From an uncultured Eubacterium sp. (GTDB taxonomy: Bacteria > Bacillota > Clostridia > Peptostreptococcales > Anaerovoracaceae), in the NCBI GenBank assembly GCA_946614405.1, contig CAMOGZ010000018.1, forward strand, positions 1 to 11,989: a DNA stretch of 11,989 nt. Direction: 5' to 3'. The notes under the pieces were generated by a model. The model was not told where the DNA came from. It worked only from the letters and a program-made list of their open reading frames with translations, and searched no databases. Both the position numbers and the translations under genes were made by a program. Positions 1 through 6,467 of this stretch are shown in pieces. Each line of letters opens with the position of its first letter. The stretch's first letter is position 1.

Positions 1-604
1 CAGCGAGATCGGGGCGTTTCAGATGGAAGAGCAGGGGCTCACAGAGATCCGGAATCTCTCGGGGAGCTTCCTGGAAAGCACAGAGGAAAAGACCGAGGGT
101 TCCGTGGTGACGGCGGTCTATGAAGGCTCGCGGCCGGTATTCCTGGAGATCCAGGCCCTGACCGCGCCGGCTAACGTGGGATTCGCCCGCCGGACGGCGG
201 TGGGAGTGGACCACCAGAGGCTGTCCATGATCCTGGCGGTACTGGAGAAGAAGCAGGGCATGACCATGATCAATCAGGACGTGTATGTCAACGTGGTGGG
301 AGGACTGCGGCCGGACAGCACATCCATCGACCTGGGAGTGGCTCTGGCGGTGTACTCTTCCATGAGGAACATTACCAGTGGGAAGCGGACAGTGGCCATC
401 GGTGAGGTAGGCCTCACCGGAGAGCTGCGGTCCATTCAGAATGCAGAGAAGATCGCCGCAGAAGCGGGGCGCCTGGGATATGAGCAGGTGATCATGCCTG
501 CCAAGAATGCAGGCCGCATAGACCGGAGCCTGCAGGACGGCAGGTGCAGGGTCGTCGGCGTACGGACACTGCAGGATGCCATCGCCGTATTCCGGGGTGA
601 GTGA
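1..604 (+). CDS. radA: DNA repair protein RadA/Sms, C-terminal part (5' end outside window)
   Basis: The reading frame is open from base 2 and ends at TGA 602-604, so only about the last 200 residues are present. RadA is a RecA-like helicase with a C-terminal Lon-protease-like domain; in other bacteria it promotes branch migration during recombination. What is left begins just after the ATPase core with SEIGAFQMEEQG and GSVVTAVYEGSRPVFLEIQA. It continues through the Lon-like domain: FARRTAVGVDHQRLSMIL, then INQDVYVNVVGGLRPD, IDLGVALAVYSS and IGEVGLTGELRSI, all in the order typical of RadA. The zinc finger, Walker motifs and KNRFG motif lie upstream and cannot be checked. The usual short tail ends at VFRGE, so the C terminus looks complete. 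The gene is probably unrelated in function to the downstream genes; hairpins at 642-676 and 762-787 could stop its transcript. Confidence 0.95.
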   Translation, partial: SEIGAFQMEEQGLTEIRNLSGSFLESTEEKTEGSVVTAVYEGSRPVFLEIQALTAPANVGFARRTAVGVDHQRLSMILAVLEKKQGMTMINQDVYVNVVGGLRPDSTSIDLGVALAVYSSMRNITSGKRTVAIGEVGLTGELRSIQNAEKIAAEAGRLGYEQVIMPAKNAGRIDRSLQDGRCRVVGVRTLQDAIAVFRGE

Positions 605-641
605 GACTTATCCTCATATTGATATATGGGAAAATGCGGAT

Positions 642-676
642 AACCGTATTTGGATTATTATTATCCGAATACGGTT
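642..676. repeat. 14-bp inverted repeat overlapping a -35 element
   Basis: The left arm AACCGTATTTGGAT (642-655) and right arm ATCCGAATACGGTT (663-676) are complementary over 14 positions with one T/G wobble, around the 7-nt loop TATTATT. The right arm runs into TTGACT (675-680), so the repeat touches the -35 box of the candidate promoter at 675-703 and could be an operator. CTTTTT (679-684) follows directly, so a weak radA terminator is the alternative. The stem is AT-rich for a terminator. Confidence 0.6.
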
Positions 677-703
677 GACTTTTTGCTGGAAATCTGCTAG
701 GAT
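675..703 (+). promoter_or_regulatory. Candidate sigma-A promoter with extended -10
   Basis: TTGACT (675-680) is separated by 17 nt from TAGGAT (698-703), which is preceded by TG at 695-696, giving an extended -10 TGCTAGGAT. Transcription would start near 710. A GATAAT at 701-706 is a better hexamer but its 20-nt spacing is too long. The inverted repeat at 642-676 abuts the -35. Confidence 0.45.
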
Positions 704-709
704 AATGAA

Positions 710-787
710 AACAACATACAAGGTCTTGTCCGGCCGGGTCATGCGCAGACAGAATTGCGTGAGGGCACAATGGCGTGTCCTTTTTTT
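710..787 (+). ncRNA. Candidate small RNA, about 78 nt
   Basis: No convincing gene occupies this stretch, yet it has both ends of a transcription unit: a promoter with extended -10 (675-703) and a terminator with seven Ts (762-787). Possible internal pairings are GCGCA (743-747) with TGCGT (756-760) or, as an alternative, TTGTC (726-730) with GACAG (748-752). A 19-codon frame with ATG at 741 ends at TGA 798-800, past the terminator, and has no ribosome binding site, so a peptide is unlikely. I do not recognise a known RNA family. Readthrough from radA into the terminator is the simpler alternative. Confidence 0.3.
762..787 (+). terminator. Rho-independent terminator upstream of the brn locus
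   Basis: AGGGCAC (762-768) pairs with GTGTCCT (775-781), 7 bp with one G/U wobble, around the loop AATGGC. An uninterrupted run of Ts (781-787) follows directly. It insulates the brn promoter from radA transcription or ends the candidate small RNA. Confidence 0.7.
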
Positions 788-824
788 GTACGCGCATTGA
801 CTATAATTATAATATAAGTATAAT
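786..824 (+). promoter_or_regulatory. Promoter zone of the brnT'-brnA (and probably uma2-galK-galT) unit
   Basis: TTGACT (797-802), a 16-nt spacer and a perfect TATAAT (819-824) form the best pair. TATAAT occurs five times in 39 bp, at 802, 808, 819, 830 and 835. With the 819 box, transcription would start near 831, downstream of the ribosome binding site AGAGGT (825-830), giving a nearly leaderless message. A weaker pair, TTGTAC (786-791) with TATAAT (808-813), would keep the site in the transcript. BrnA-type antitoxins repress their own promoters, so an operator is expected here; none is unambiguous. Confidence 0.6.
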
Positions 825-838
825 AGAGGTATAATATA

Positions 839-1195
839 ATGAAATTTGAGTGGGACGAGATCAAGAACGATAGGAACATTCGCAAGCACGGGATCAGTTT
901 CCGTGAAGGTGTAACAGTTTTTTTCGATGAAAATGCTCTCCTGATTCACGATCAGGAGCATTCTGATGAGGAAGAGGAGGCAATAGTGAAGAAGGAGTAT
1001 GATTTTTCCAATGCGGTGAAGAACCCGTATGCGAAGAAACTTAAGAAACAGATCACAATTAATATCAATAGTGATGTAATTGAATATTTTCGGGAAGAGT
1101 CAGAACGGACCGGGATCCCGTATCAGACACTGATCAATCTGTATCTTGCGGATTGTGCTCAGAATAAGAGAAAATTGAATCTGATATGGGAGTAA
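839..1195 (+). CDS. In-frame BrnT-remnant/BrnA antitoxin fusion
   Basis: The 118-residue frame joins two proteins that are normally separate. Residues 1-47 (MKFEWDEIKNDRNIRKHGIS, then FREGVTVFFDENALLIHDQEHSDEE) match the start of BrnT, the RNase toxin of a type II toxin-antitoxin system. A whole BrnT has about 90 residues; the rest of its fold, with the conserved GR..VV and IRIISAR..T strands, is absent. From residue 50 the sequence is BrnA: KKEYDFSNAVKNPYAKKLKK, ITININSDVIEYFREE, then TGIPYQTLINLYLADC, a ribbon-helix-helix antitoxin that binds the toxin and its own promoter. AGAGGT (825-830) precedes ATG 839 by 8 nt. An internal deletion probably removed the toxin core and its stop codon. 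The fusion should not be a toxin; whether the BrnT piece is translated is open. Confidence 0.85.
   Translation: MKFEWDEIKNDRNIRKHGISFREGVTVFFDENALLIHDQEHSDEEEEAIVKKEYDFSNAVKNPYAKKLKKQITININSDVIEYFREESERTGIPYQTLINLYLADCAQNKRKLNLIWE
986..1195 (+). CDS. brnA: BrnA-family antitoxin from an internal GTG start
   Basis: GTG 986-988, in the same frame as the 839 start, has a strong ribosome binding site AGAGGAGG (973-980) five nt upstream. Starting here gives a 69-residue protein beginning MKKEYDF, the usual start of clostridial BrnA, so this is very likely the original antitoxin start, preserved when the upstream toxin was deleted. The protein has a basic N-terminal linker, a beta strand ITINI, and the two helices of a ribbon-helix-helix dimer (about residues 27-57), ending KRKLNLIWE. 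It would act in the cytoplasm as a DNA-binding repressor and could neutralise BrnT encoded elsewhere. It lies 30 bp upstream of the XRE-Uma2 gene with no terminator between them. Both starts may be used. Confidence 0.7.
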   Translation: MKKEYDFSNAVKNPYAKKLKKQITININSDVIEYFREESERTGIPYQTLINLYLADCAQNKRKLNLIWE

Positions 1196-1199
1196 GGCA

Positions 1200-1211
1200 C
1201 TTTCGCGAAAG
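1200..1211. promoter_or_regulatory. Perfect 12-bp palindrome CTTTCGCGAAAG
   Basis: A perfect 12-bp palindrome lies between the brnA stop (1195) and the ribosome binding site AGGTG (1216-1220) of the XRE-Uma2 gene. It has no T tract, so it is not a terminator. It could be an operator for the downstream XRE domain or a small structure in the message near the start codon. Its function is inferred from position only. Confidence 0.4.
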
Positions 1212-1225
1212 AGGCAGGTGATAGT

Positions 1226-2068
1226 ATGACATTAGAAGAGATGAAACAGAGACGCAGAGAACTGGGGTATACCTATCGCAGGCTGTCGGAACTATCCGGC
1301 GTCCCGGTTGGAACCATTCAGAAGATTTTCGGCGGGATGACAGCTTCTCCGCGCTATGAGACTCTGCTGGCACTGGAGAAGGTCCTGCTTGGTCAGCCGA
1401 AGAATCAGGGAGTGCGAACGGAACCCGGAACCTATTCCGGAATGGTCTCGGAAGAGGCACTGACCGGCTGGGGGAAGAAGCAGGGGGAGTTTACGGTAGA
1501 GGACCTGGAGAAACTGCCGGAGGACAAGCGATACGAGTTGATCGACGGGATCCTGTTTGATATGAGCGACGGGCCGACCTATGGACACCAGGTGGTGGCC
1601 ATGGAGATTCTGTTTCAGTGCAGAGAATTCATTCGCAGGAACGGCGGAAAATGCCGCACCATGACGGCACCATTCAGCGTGCATCTGGACCGGGACAACC
1701 GTACCTCTGTTCAGCCCGACGTAATGATCTTGTGCCGTGATGAGGACCTGAATTATCATAACTACCAGGGGGCGCCGGACTTCGTTGTGGAGGTCTTGTC
1801 ACCTTCTACCCGGCGTAAGGATATGACGCTGAAGCTCAGGAAATATGAGGCTGCCGGAGTGAGGGAGTACTGGATGATCGACGTAGAGAAGGAGAAGGTG
1901 ATCGTCCATGTTTATGGAGAAGAGCCGGATGTATGGATCTATGGGTTCGATCAGCCCATTCCGGTCTGGATCTTTGGCGGAGAGCTGAAGGTGGATCTCA
2001 GACCGATCCGGGAGGATCTGGAGGAAATCAGAAAGAGAGGAAACGGAAATGTGGACCAGGGAAATTAA
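1226..2068 (+). CDS. XRE-type HTH domain fused to Uma2-family (DUF820) PD-(D/E)XK domain
   Basis: This 280-residue protein has two parts. Residues 1-55 form a Cro/C1-type helix-turn-helix (YRRLSELSGVPVGTIQKIFG at about 17-36). Residues 88-260 match Uma2/DUF820, a PD-(D/E)XK nuclease-like fold: YELIDG (103-108), SVQPDVMI (161-168), DFVVEVLSPST (185-195), then K and Y in KLRKYEAAGVREYWMID. The likely metal ligands D165 and E189 are kept, so the site looks intact. Uma2 proteins are annotated as putative endonucleases, but their real target is not established; the DNA-binding domain here could direct it to a site or make it a regulator. ATG 1226 is supported by AGGTG at 1216-1220. The 3' end overlaps galK by 20 bp, which implies co-transcription and perhaps translational coupling. 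Confidence 0.85.
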   Translation: MTLEEMKQRRRELGYTYRRLSELSGVPVGTIQKIFGGMTASPRYETLLALEKVLLGQPKNQGVRTEPGTYSGMVSEEALTGWGKKQGEFTVEDLEKLPEDKRYELIDGILFDMSDGPTYGHQVVAMEILFQCREFIRRNGGKCRTMTAPFSVHLDRDNRTSVQPDVMILCRDEDLNYHNYQGAPDFVVEVLSPSTRRKDMTLKLRKYEAAGVREYWMIDVEKEKVIVHVYGEEPDVWIYGFDQPIPVWIFGGELKVDLRPIREDLEEIRKRGNGNVDQGN

Positions 2069-3323
2069 AGGAGATATAGCAGAAGAGCAGCTGGATCTGC
2101 GATTTGCGAGGATCTATCCGCAGAATTCTGTGCCGGCCCAGCGCTCGCGATATATACATATTCTGGACGGCTATGAGAAGATGTTCGGAGATACCTTTGA
2201 CGGGTTATTCAGTGCACCGGGCAGGACCGAGATCGGCGGCAATCATACGGACCATCAGCAAGGCTGTGTCGTTGCAGCGGCTTTGGCCTGTGATGCAGTA
2301 GCTGCTGCCGGAGTGCGGGACGACGGTCTGGTGAAGGTATGGTCAGAAGGCTATGGAATGATCGAACTGTCAGCAGAGGATCTGGAGGTTCGCACCGGGG
2401 AATATGGATCCACCACAGCCCTGATCCGGGGCGTGGCTGCCGGGATGAAGGAGCGGGGATACCGCATCGGCGGCTTTCAGGCTTATATGAGCAGTAATGT
2501 GCTGGGAGGGTCCGGATTATCCTCTTCCGCTGCCTTCGAGACGCTGATGGGGGTGATCATCTCGGAACTGTATAACCAGGGGAAGGTATCCCCGGTGGAG
2601 ATCGCACAGATCGGGCAGTATGCAGAGAACCGGTACTTCGGCAAGCCCTGCGGCCTGATGGACCAGATGGCTTGCTCTGTTGGCGGTGTATGTGCCATTG
2701 ACTTTGCGGATCCGCAGGAACCGACTGTTGAGAAAATATCGCTGGATCTGTTCCGCTATGGATACTGCCTGTGCATTACCAATACCAGAGGTTCCCATGC
2801 GGATCTGACAGAGGACTATGCAGCAGTTCCGGAAGAGATGAGAGCTGTGGCACGGTTCTTTGGCAAGGAAGTGCTGCGGGATATTCGCCTGGAACAGTTG
2901 ATGGGAAGTGCAGCGGAGATCCGCCGGGAGTGCGGGGACCGGGCCTGGCTCAGGGCCTTTCACTTCATTCAGGAGACCGGCCGGGCGAAGGAGGAAGCAG
3001 AAGCGCTGAAGAGGGGCGATTTTCACCGTTTCCTGGAACTCTTCCGGGCATCGGGGGATTCCTCCTACAAGTATCTGCAGAACGTGTATACCACAAGAGA
3101 TGTGGAACACCAGAACATCGCCGTGGGACTGGCTGCCAGCGAGGCAGTATTGGGTACAGAGGGCGTGGCCAGAGTCCATGGGGGAGGATTCGCAGGGACG
3201 ATTCAGGCCCTGGTCCGGAATGAGAAGGCCACAGAGTATCAGATCGCGATGAACCGCCTGTTTGGCGTCGGATCATGTGAAGTTTATTCCATACGGAATG
3301 ACGGAGGCGTGCGTGTAGTATGA
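2049..3323 (+). CDS. galK: Galactokinase
   Basis: Cytoplasmic GHMP-family kinase that phosphorylates alpha-D-galactose to galactose 1-phosphate with ATP, the first committed step of the Leloir pathway. All three signatures are visible in the 424 residues. APGRTEIGGNHTDHQQG (about 56-72) is the galactokinase signature, with R59 as the catalytic arginine. LGGSGLSSSAA (152-162) is the ATP-binding loop. HGGGFAGT (377-384) is the C-terminal GHMP motif. GLMDQMACS holds the probable catalytic base D205. The signature reads EIGGNHTDH where enterobacterial enzymes have LIGEHTDY, a variant common in clostridial GalK. ATG 2049 lies inside the preceding gene, 8 nt after AGAGAGG (2034-2040). galT follows 13 bp downstream, so the two are an operon. 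No galE or galM is present in the window. Confidence 0.95.
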   Translation: MWTREIKGDIAEEQLDLRFARIYPQNSVPAQRSRYIHILDGYEKMFGDTFDGLFSAPGRTEIGGNHTDHQQGCVVAAALACDAVAAAGVRDDGLVKVWSEGYGMIELSAEDLEVRTGEYGSTTALIRGVAAGMKERGYRIGGFQAYMSSNVLGGSGLSSSAAFETLMGVIISELYNQGKVSPVEIAQIGQYAENRYFGKPCGLMDQMACSVGGVCAIDFADPQEPTVEKISLDLFRYGYCLCITNTRGSHADLTEDYAAVPEEMRAVARFFGKEVLRDIRLEQLMGSAAEIRRECGDRAWLRAFHFIQETGRAKEEAEALKRGDFHRFLELFRASGDSSYKYLQNVYTTRDVEHQNIAVGLAASEAVLGTEGVARVHGGGFAGTIQALVRNEKATEYQIAMNRLFGVGSCEVYSIRNDGGVRVV

Positions 3324-3336
3324 GAGAGGATATATA

Positions 3337-5016
3337 ATGGAAAACAGAAATATGAACCTGTGGATCAGTGAACTGATCACTTATGGAATTAAGACCGGAC
3401 TGGTGGATCCGGCAGATGAGAATTACACCATTAACCGTATCCTGGATATCCTGGGCGAGGATGAATTCAACTGGGTGGAACCGGAACCGGTGGAGCGCCC
3501 GGAAACGATCTTTGATCAGGCCGGGTTCGAGGCGGATCCGGAGGTGGACCCGGATGACTATGCCTACTACAATCGTATCATGGCCAAGGTGGACCTGGGG
3601 GATTATAAGGGACGGCCTTTGGCTGAGATCCTGCAGGATATAGTAGATGCTGTGCTTCCGGATGGAACGACGGAGGAGAAGGATCTTCTGGATACGAAGA
3701 TCATGGGGGCATTGACCCCACCGCCGTCTGAAGTGCGGAAGAAGTTCCGGACCCTTGCCCGCAGACATCCGAAGAACGCCACAGACTGGTACTACAACTT
3801 CAGTAAACTTACAAACTATATCCGGGTGGATCGTGTCCGGAAGGATGAACGCTGGACTGCGATGGATATGGAATATAAGATGTGTCTGGATATGAGCATC
3901 AATCTGTCCAAACCGGAAAAGGATCCGAGAGACATCGCGAAAGCCGGAAAAGCCAAGAAATCCGGATACCCCGCCTGCCTGCTTTGTGCGGAGAATGAGG
4001 GATATCCCGGACACATCGGGCATCCTGCCCGCCAGAATCACCGATTGATCCCCATGACACTGGCAGGGGAGAAGTACTATCTGCAGTATTCTCCTTATGT
4101 TTATTACAATGAACACTGCATCGTCCTGAATGAGAAGCACGTACCCATGAAGATCGACCGGGACACCTTCCGGAAACTGCTGTGTTTCCTGGACCGCTTC
4201 CCGCACTATACGATCGGATCCAATGCGGATCTTCCCATCGTGGGCGGATCGATCCTGAGCCACGACCATTTCCAGGGGGGCAGATATCTGTTCCCCATGG
4301 CGACTGCGGAGGAAATAGAGAGTTTCAGTATTCCGGGATTCCCCGAGGTATGGGCCAGCATCGTCAAATGGCCGCTTTCCACCATACGGCTGCAGTGCAA
4401 GGAAGCGGACAAGCTTGTGGACGCGGCGGACCGTATTCTTCAGGTCTGGAGAGGATATACCGATGAAGAGGTGTCCATCTATTCGGAAACCGATGGCGTT
4501 CCCCATAATACCATTACGCCCATTGCGCGGATGAGGGATATCCCGCCTTATTTCGACCGGTTCAAGATGGATTATGTGTATAACGAGACCCGCTATGAGA
4601 TGGACCTGGTGCTTCGGAACAACCTTACCACAGAGGAGCATCCGTTGGGACTGTTCCATCCTCACGAGCAGTATCACCATATCAAGAAAGAGAATATAGG
4701 ACTGATCGAGGTGATGGGGCTGGCGATTTTGCCAGGCAGACTTAAGAAAGAGATGAAGGCTGTTGCAGACGCTATCATATCAGGAAAGGACTTGAGAGAA
4801 GATCCCCTTACCGCATCCCATGCGGACTGGGTGGAGGAATGGCTTCCGCTCCATGCCGATCACATTGATCAGGCAATGAAAGATCCGGACAAAATGTACG
4901 GGATCATTCAGCATGAGATCACTCAGGTATTCGCCAGAGTCCTGGACTGTTGCGGTGTGTTCAAACAAACTCCGGAAGGCCAGGCAGCATTCCATCGTTT
5001 CCTGGAAAAACTATAA
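3337..5016 (+). CDS. galT: UDP-glucose--hexose-1-phosphate uridylyltransferase, class II
   Basis: It exchanges UMP between UDP-glucose and galactose 1-phosphate, giving UDP-galactose and glucose 1-phosphate, the second Leloir step in the cytoplasm. The protein is the Firmicutes class II type: ITYGIKTGLVDPADENYTIN near the start, SINLSKPEKDP (187-197), YPACLLCAENEGYPG (211-225), HPARQNHRLIP (229-239) and VGGSILSHDHFQGG (302-315). HDHFQ (309-313) parallels the HPHGQ motif of the E. coli enzyme, so H311 is the likely uridylylated histidine. NNLTTEEHPLGLFHPHEQYH and HIKKENIGLIEVMGLAILPG complete the family pattern. At 559 residues it is longer than the usual roughly 490-510, mainly through an acidic, proline-containing stretch at about 45-92. 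GAGAGGA (3324-3330) precedes ATG by 6 nt. It is co-transcribed with galK and followed by a hairpin at 5032. Confidence 0.93.
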   Translation: MENRNMNLWISELITYGIKTGLVDPADENYTINRILDILGEDEFNWVEPEPVERPETIFDQAGFEADPEVDPDDYAYYNRIMAKVDLGDYKGRPLAEILQDIVDAVLPDGTTEEKDLLDTKIMGALTPPPSEVRKKFRTLARRHPKNATDWYYNFSKLTNYIRVDRVRKDERWTAMDMEYKMCLDMSINLSKPEKDPRDIAKAGKAKKSGYPACLLCAENEGYPGHIGHPARQNHRLIPMTLAGEKYYLQYSPYVYYNEHCIVLNEKHVPMKIDRDTFRKLLCFLDRFPHYTIGSNADLPIVGGSILSHDHFQGGRYLFPMATAEEIESFSIPGFPEVWASIVKWPLSTIRLQCKEADKLVDAADRILQVWRGYTDEEVSIYSETDGVPHNTITPIARMRDIPPYFDRFKMDYVYNETRYEMDLVLRNNLTTEEHPLGLFHPHEQYHHIKKENIGLIEVMGLAILPGRLKKEMKAVADAIISGKDLREDPLTASHADWVEEWLPLHADHIDQAMKDPDKMYGIIQHEITQVFARVLDCCGVFKQTPEGQAAFHRFLEKL

Positions 5017-5031
5017 TAACAGAATCAGAAG

Positions 5032-5059
5032 AGAGCCGCCCGCGGGCGGCTCTTCGTTT
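5032..5059 (+). terminator. Terminator of the galK-galT operon
   Basis: AGAGCCGCC (5032-5040) and GGCGGCTCT (5045-5053) form a perfect 9-bp GC-rich stem with the loop CGCG, 15 nt after the galT stop. The tail TTCGTTTG is only moderately T-rich, so termination may be incomplete or helped by the next hairpin. Confidence 0.65.
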
Positions 5060-5070
5060 GCGTATAACTG

Positions 5071-5099
5071 AAAAAGGCCTGCGGCAACTGCCGCAGGCC
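5071..5099 (-). terminator. Terminator of the GH2-symporter operon
   Basis: GGCCTGCGGC (5076-5085) and GCCGCAGGCC (5090-5099) form a perfect 10-bp stem with a 4-nt loop. Read on the minus strand it lies 6 nt after the symporter stop and is followed by five Ts (5075-5071). Together with the 5032 hairpin it separates two convergent operons. Confidence 0.85.
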
Positions 5100-5105
5100 G
5101 GATTA

Positions 5106-6467
5106 TTATGACCGTGTTTTCAGTTCTTCTGTGATCTCTTCCAGTTTCTTTTCGGTCAGGATGAACTTGGCCCGGAATACCAGTACTGCCAGGATCATTC
5201 CGATGATTGGAAGGATGGTCATTGCCATCCGGAGTCCCATCAGGGAGCCACCATCCACGGAGCCTGCAGCGGCTGCTTCCGAGATGTTGAAGATATGCAG
5301 ACAGATGGAAGCGATCAGGGCGGAAACGCCGGAGGACAGCTTCACCACGAAGGTCTGCATGGAGAAGATGACGCTTTCGTCACGGCGGTAATTCTTCAGT
5401 TCGCCGTAGTCAACTGTGTTGGCCAGGAATACTGTGGTCAGTACCGTCAGCATACCGAAGGCGGAGAAGATGAAGAAGGCCGGAACGAAGAGTACGAACA
5501 GCGACTTGGTGCCGGCACTCATCAGAACCAGCAGCACTCCGTATCCACCGATGGCCATGGCAAGGCTCAGGAAGAACACCTTGGTAGTGGACAGGAACCG
5601 GCGCAGTACCGGGAAGAAGACCATCATGGAGATGATCTGCATTCCGCCGCCGAAGGTGTTAAACAGCGTGTAGCTGTCTTCCCATGCCGCACCTGCAAGA
5701 TCATATTTGAAGAAATAGATCAGCAGATTGGATGTGATATACAGGGAGCAGTTGATCAGGACGATGGCGATGACCACGGTCATGGCCTGATCGTTCTGGA
5801 TCAGTGCAGTAAACATCTGCTTGACGGAAGGAGATTCTACGTCGACGGTGGACTTCTCCTTGATGGTCAGACAGGTAAATGCGATGAATACGATGAAGAG
5901 GACCGCAATAATGATGGCAAACAGGCGGAATCCTGCATGCTCATCCCCGTGTCCCAGAACCATGACGCACTTCATGGTGATGATGGTGATGAGAGCAGAG
6001 CCCACGCCGGCACAGGAACGAGCCAGTGTGGTCAGGTTCTCACGCTCTTTGCCACTGTCCGTGAAGGCCGGGATCATGGACCAGAAGGGAATGTCCATCA
6101 TGGTGTAGGTGACACCCCATACGATGTAGGTGATGGCGGCATAGGCCACCAGACCGCTTCCGTCCATTGCAGGTGGTGCGGAATACATCAGATACAGTAC
6201 CACAGCGTTGGTAATGGTTCCGATCATCAGCCAGGGACGGAACTTACCGAAGCGGGTGCGGGTCTTGGCGACGATGACACCCATGATGGGGTCATTGAAG
6301 GCGTCGAACACACGGGCGGCCATCAGGATCATTCCCATGGCGATGGGAGCGACCCCCAGGATGTCCTGGTAATAGTAGAGAACATAGTTTGCGGACAGCA
6401 TGTACACCATGTCCTTTCCCACGGCGCCGAGGCCGTAGGAGAACTTTTCTTTCAATGTCAGTCTCAT
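5106..6467 (-). CDS. GPH-family (MelB/UidB-type) sugar:cation symporter
   Basis: A 453-residue integral membrane protein with about 12 hydrophobic segments and the glycoside-pentoside-hexuronide signature RVFDAFNDPIMGV followed by TRTRFGKFRPWL (about 52-80). The acidic pair D55 and D59 sits where MelB binds its coupling cation. An N-terminal KEKFSYGLGAVGKDM is typical of the family. It probably imports a di- or oligosaccharide glycoside across the plasma membrane with Na+ or H+; the exact sugar cannot be read from the sequence. Its ATG follows the stop of the GH2 gene directly, and its ribosome binding site (AGAGGGG) lies in the last codons of that gene, so the two are translationally coupled and the GH2 substrate is the likely cargo. 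Family is sure; a beta-galactoside is preferred because of galKT nearby, a beta-glucuronide or beta-glucoside is possible. Confidence 0.92.
   Translation of the reverse strand: MRLTLKEKFSYGLGAVGKDMVYMLSANYVLYYYQDILGVAPIAMGMILMAARVFDAFNDPIMGVIVAKTRTRFGKFRPWLMIGTITNAVVLYLMYSAPPAMDGSGLVAYAAITYIVWGVTYTMMDIPFWSMIPAFTDSGKERENLTTLARSCAGVGSALITIITMKCVMVLGHGDEHAGFRLFAIIIAVLFIVFIAFTCLTIKEKSTVDVESPSVKQMFTALIQNDQAMTVVIAIVLINCSLYITSNLLIYFFKYDLAGAAWEDSYTLFNTFGGGMQIISMMVFFPVLRRFLSTTKVFFLSLAMAIGGYGVLLVLMSAGTKSLFVLFVPAFFIFSAFGMLTVLTTVFLANTVDYGELKNYRRDESVIFSMQTFVVKLSSGVSALIASICLHIFNISEAAAAGSVDGGSLMGLRMAMTILPIIGMILAVLVFRAKFILTEKKLEEITEELKTRS

Noticed and set aside
576..800. A 74-codon plus-strand frame after radA, and its last 19 codons from ATG 741
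   Set aside because: It overlaps radA, runs through a hairpin and a terminator, has no ribosome binding site, and its sequence has no recognisable family.
614..961. A 115-codon minus-strand frame over the radA-brn gap
   Set aside because: It spans promoters and a terminator of the plus strand, has a composition driven by AT-rich repeats, and has no start signal.
2965..4680. A 571-codon open frame on the minus strand opposite galK and galT
   Set aside because: It crosses two well-supported genes in antisense and shows no domain or start signal.
5032..5099. Two adjacent GC-rich hairpins considered as a possible integration site or structured RNA
   Set aside because: Their position between convergent stop codons and the T tract on the minus strand make ordinary terminators sufficient.
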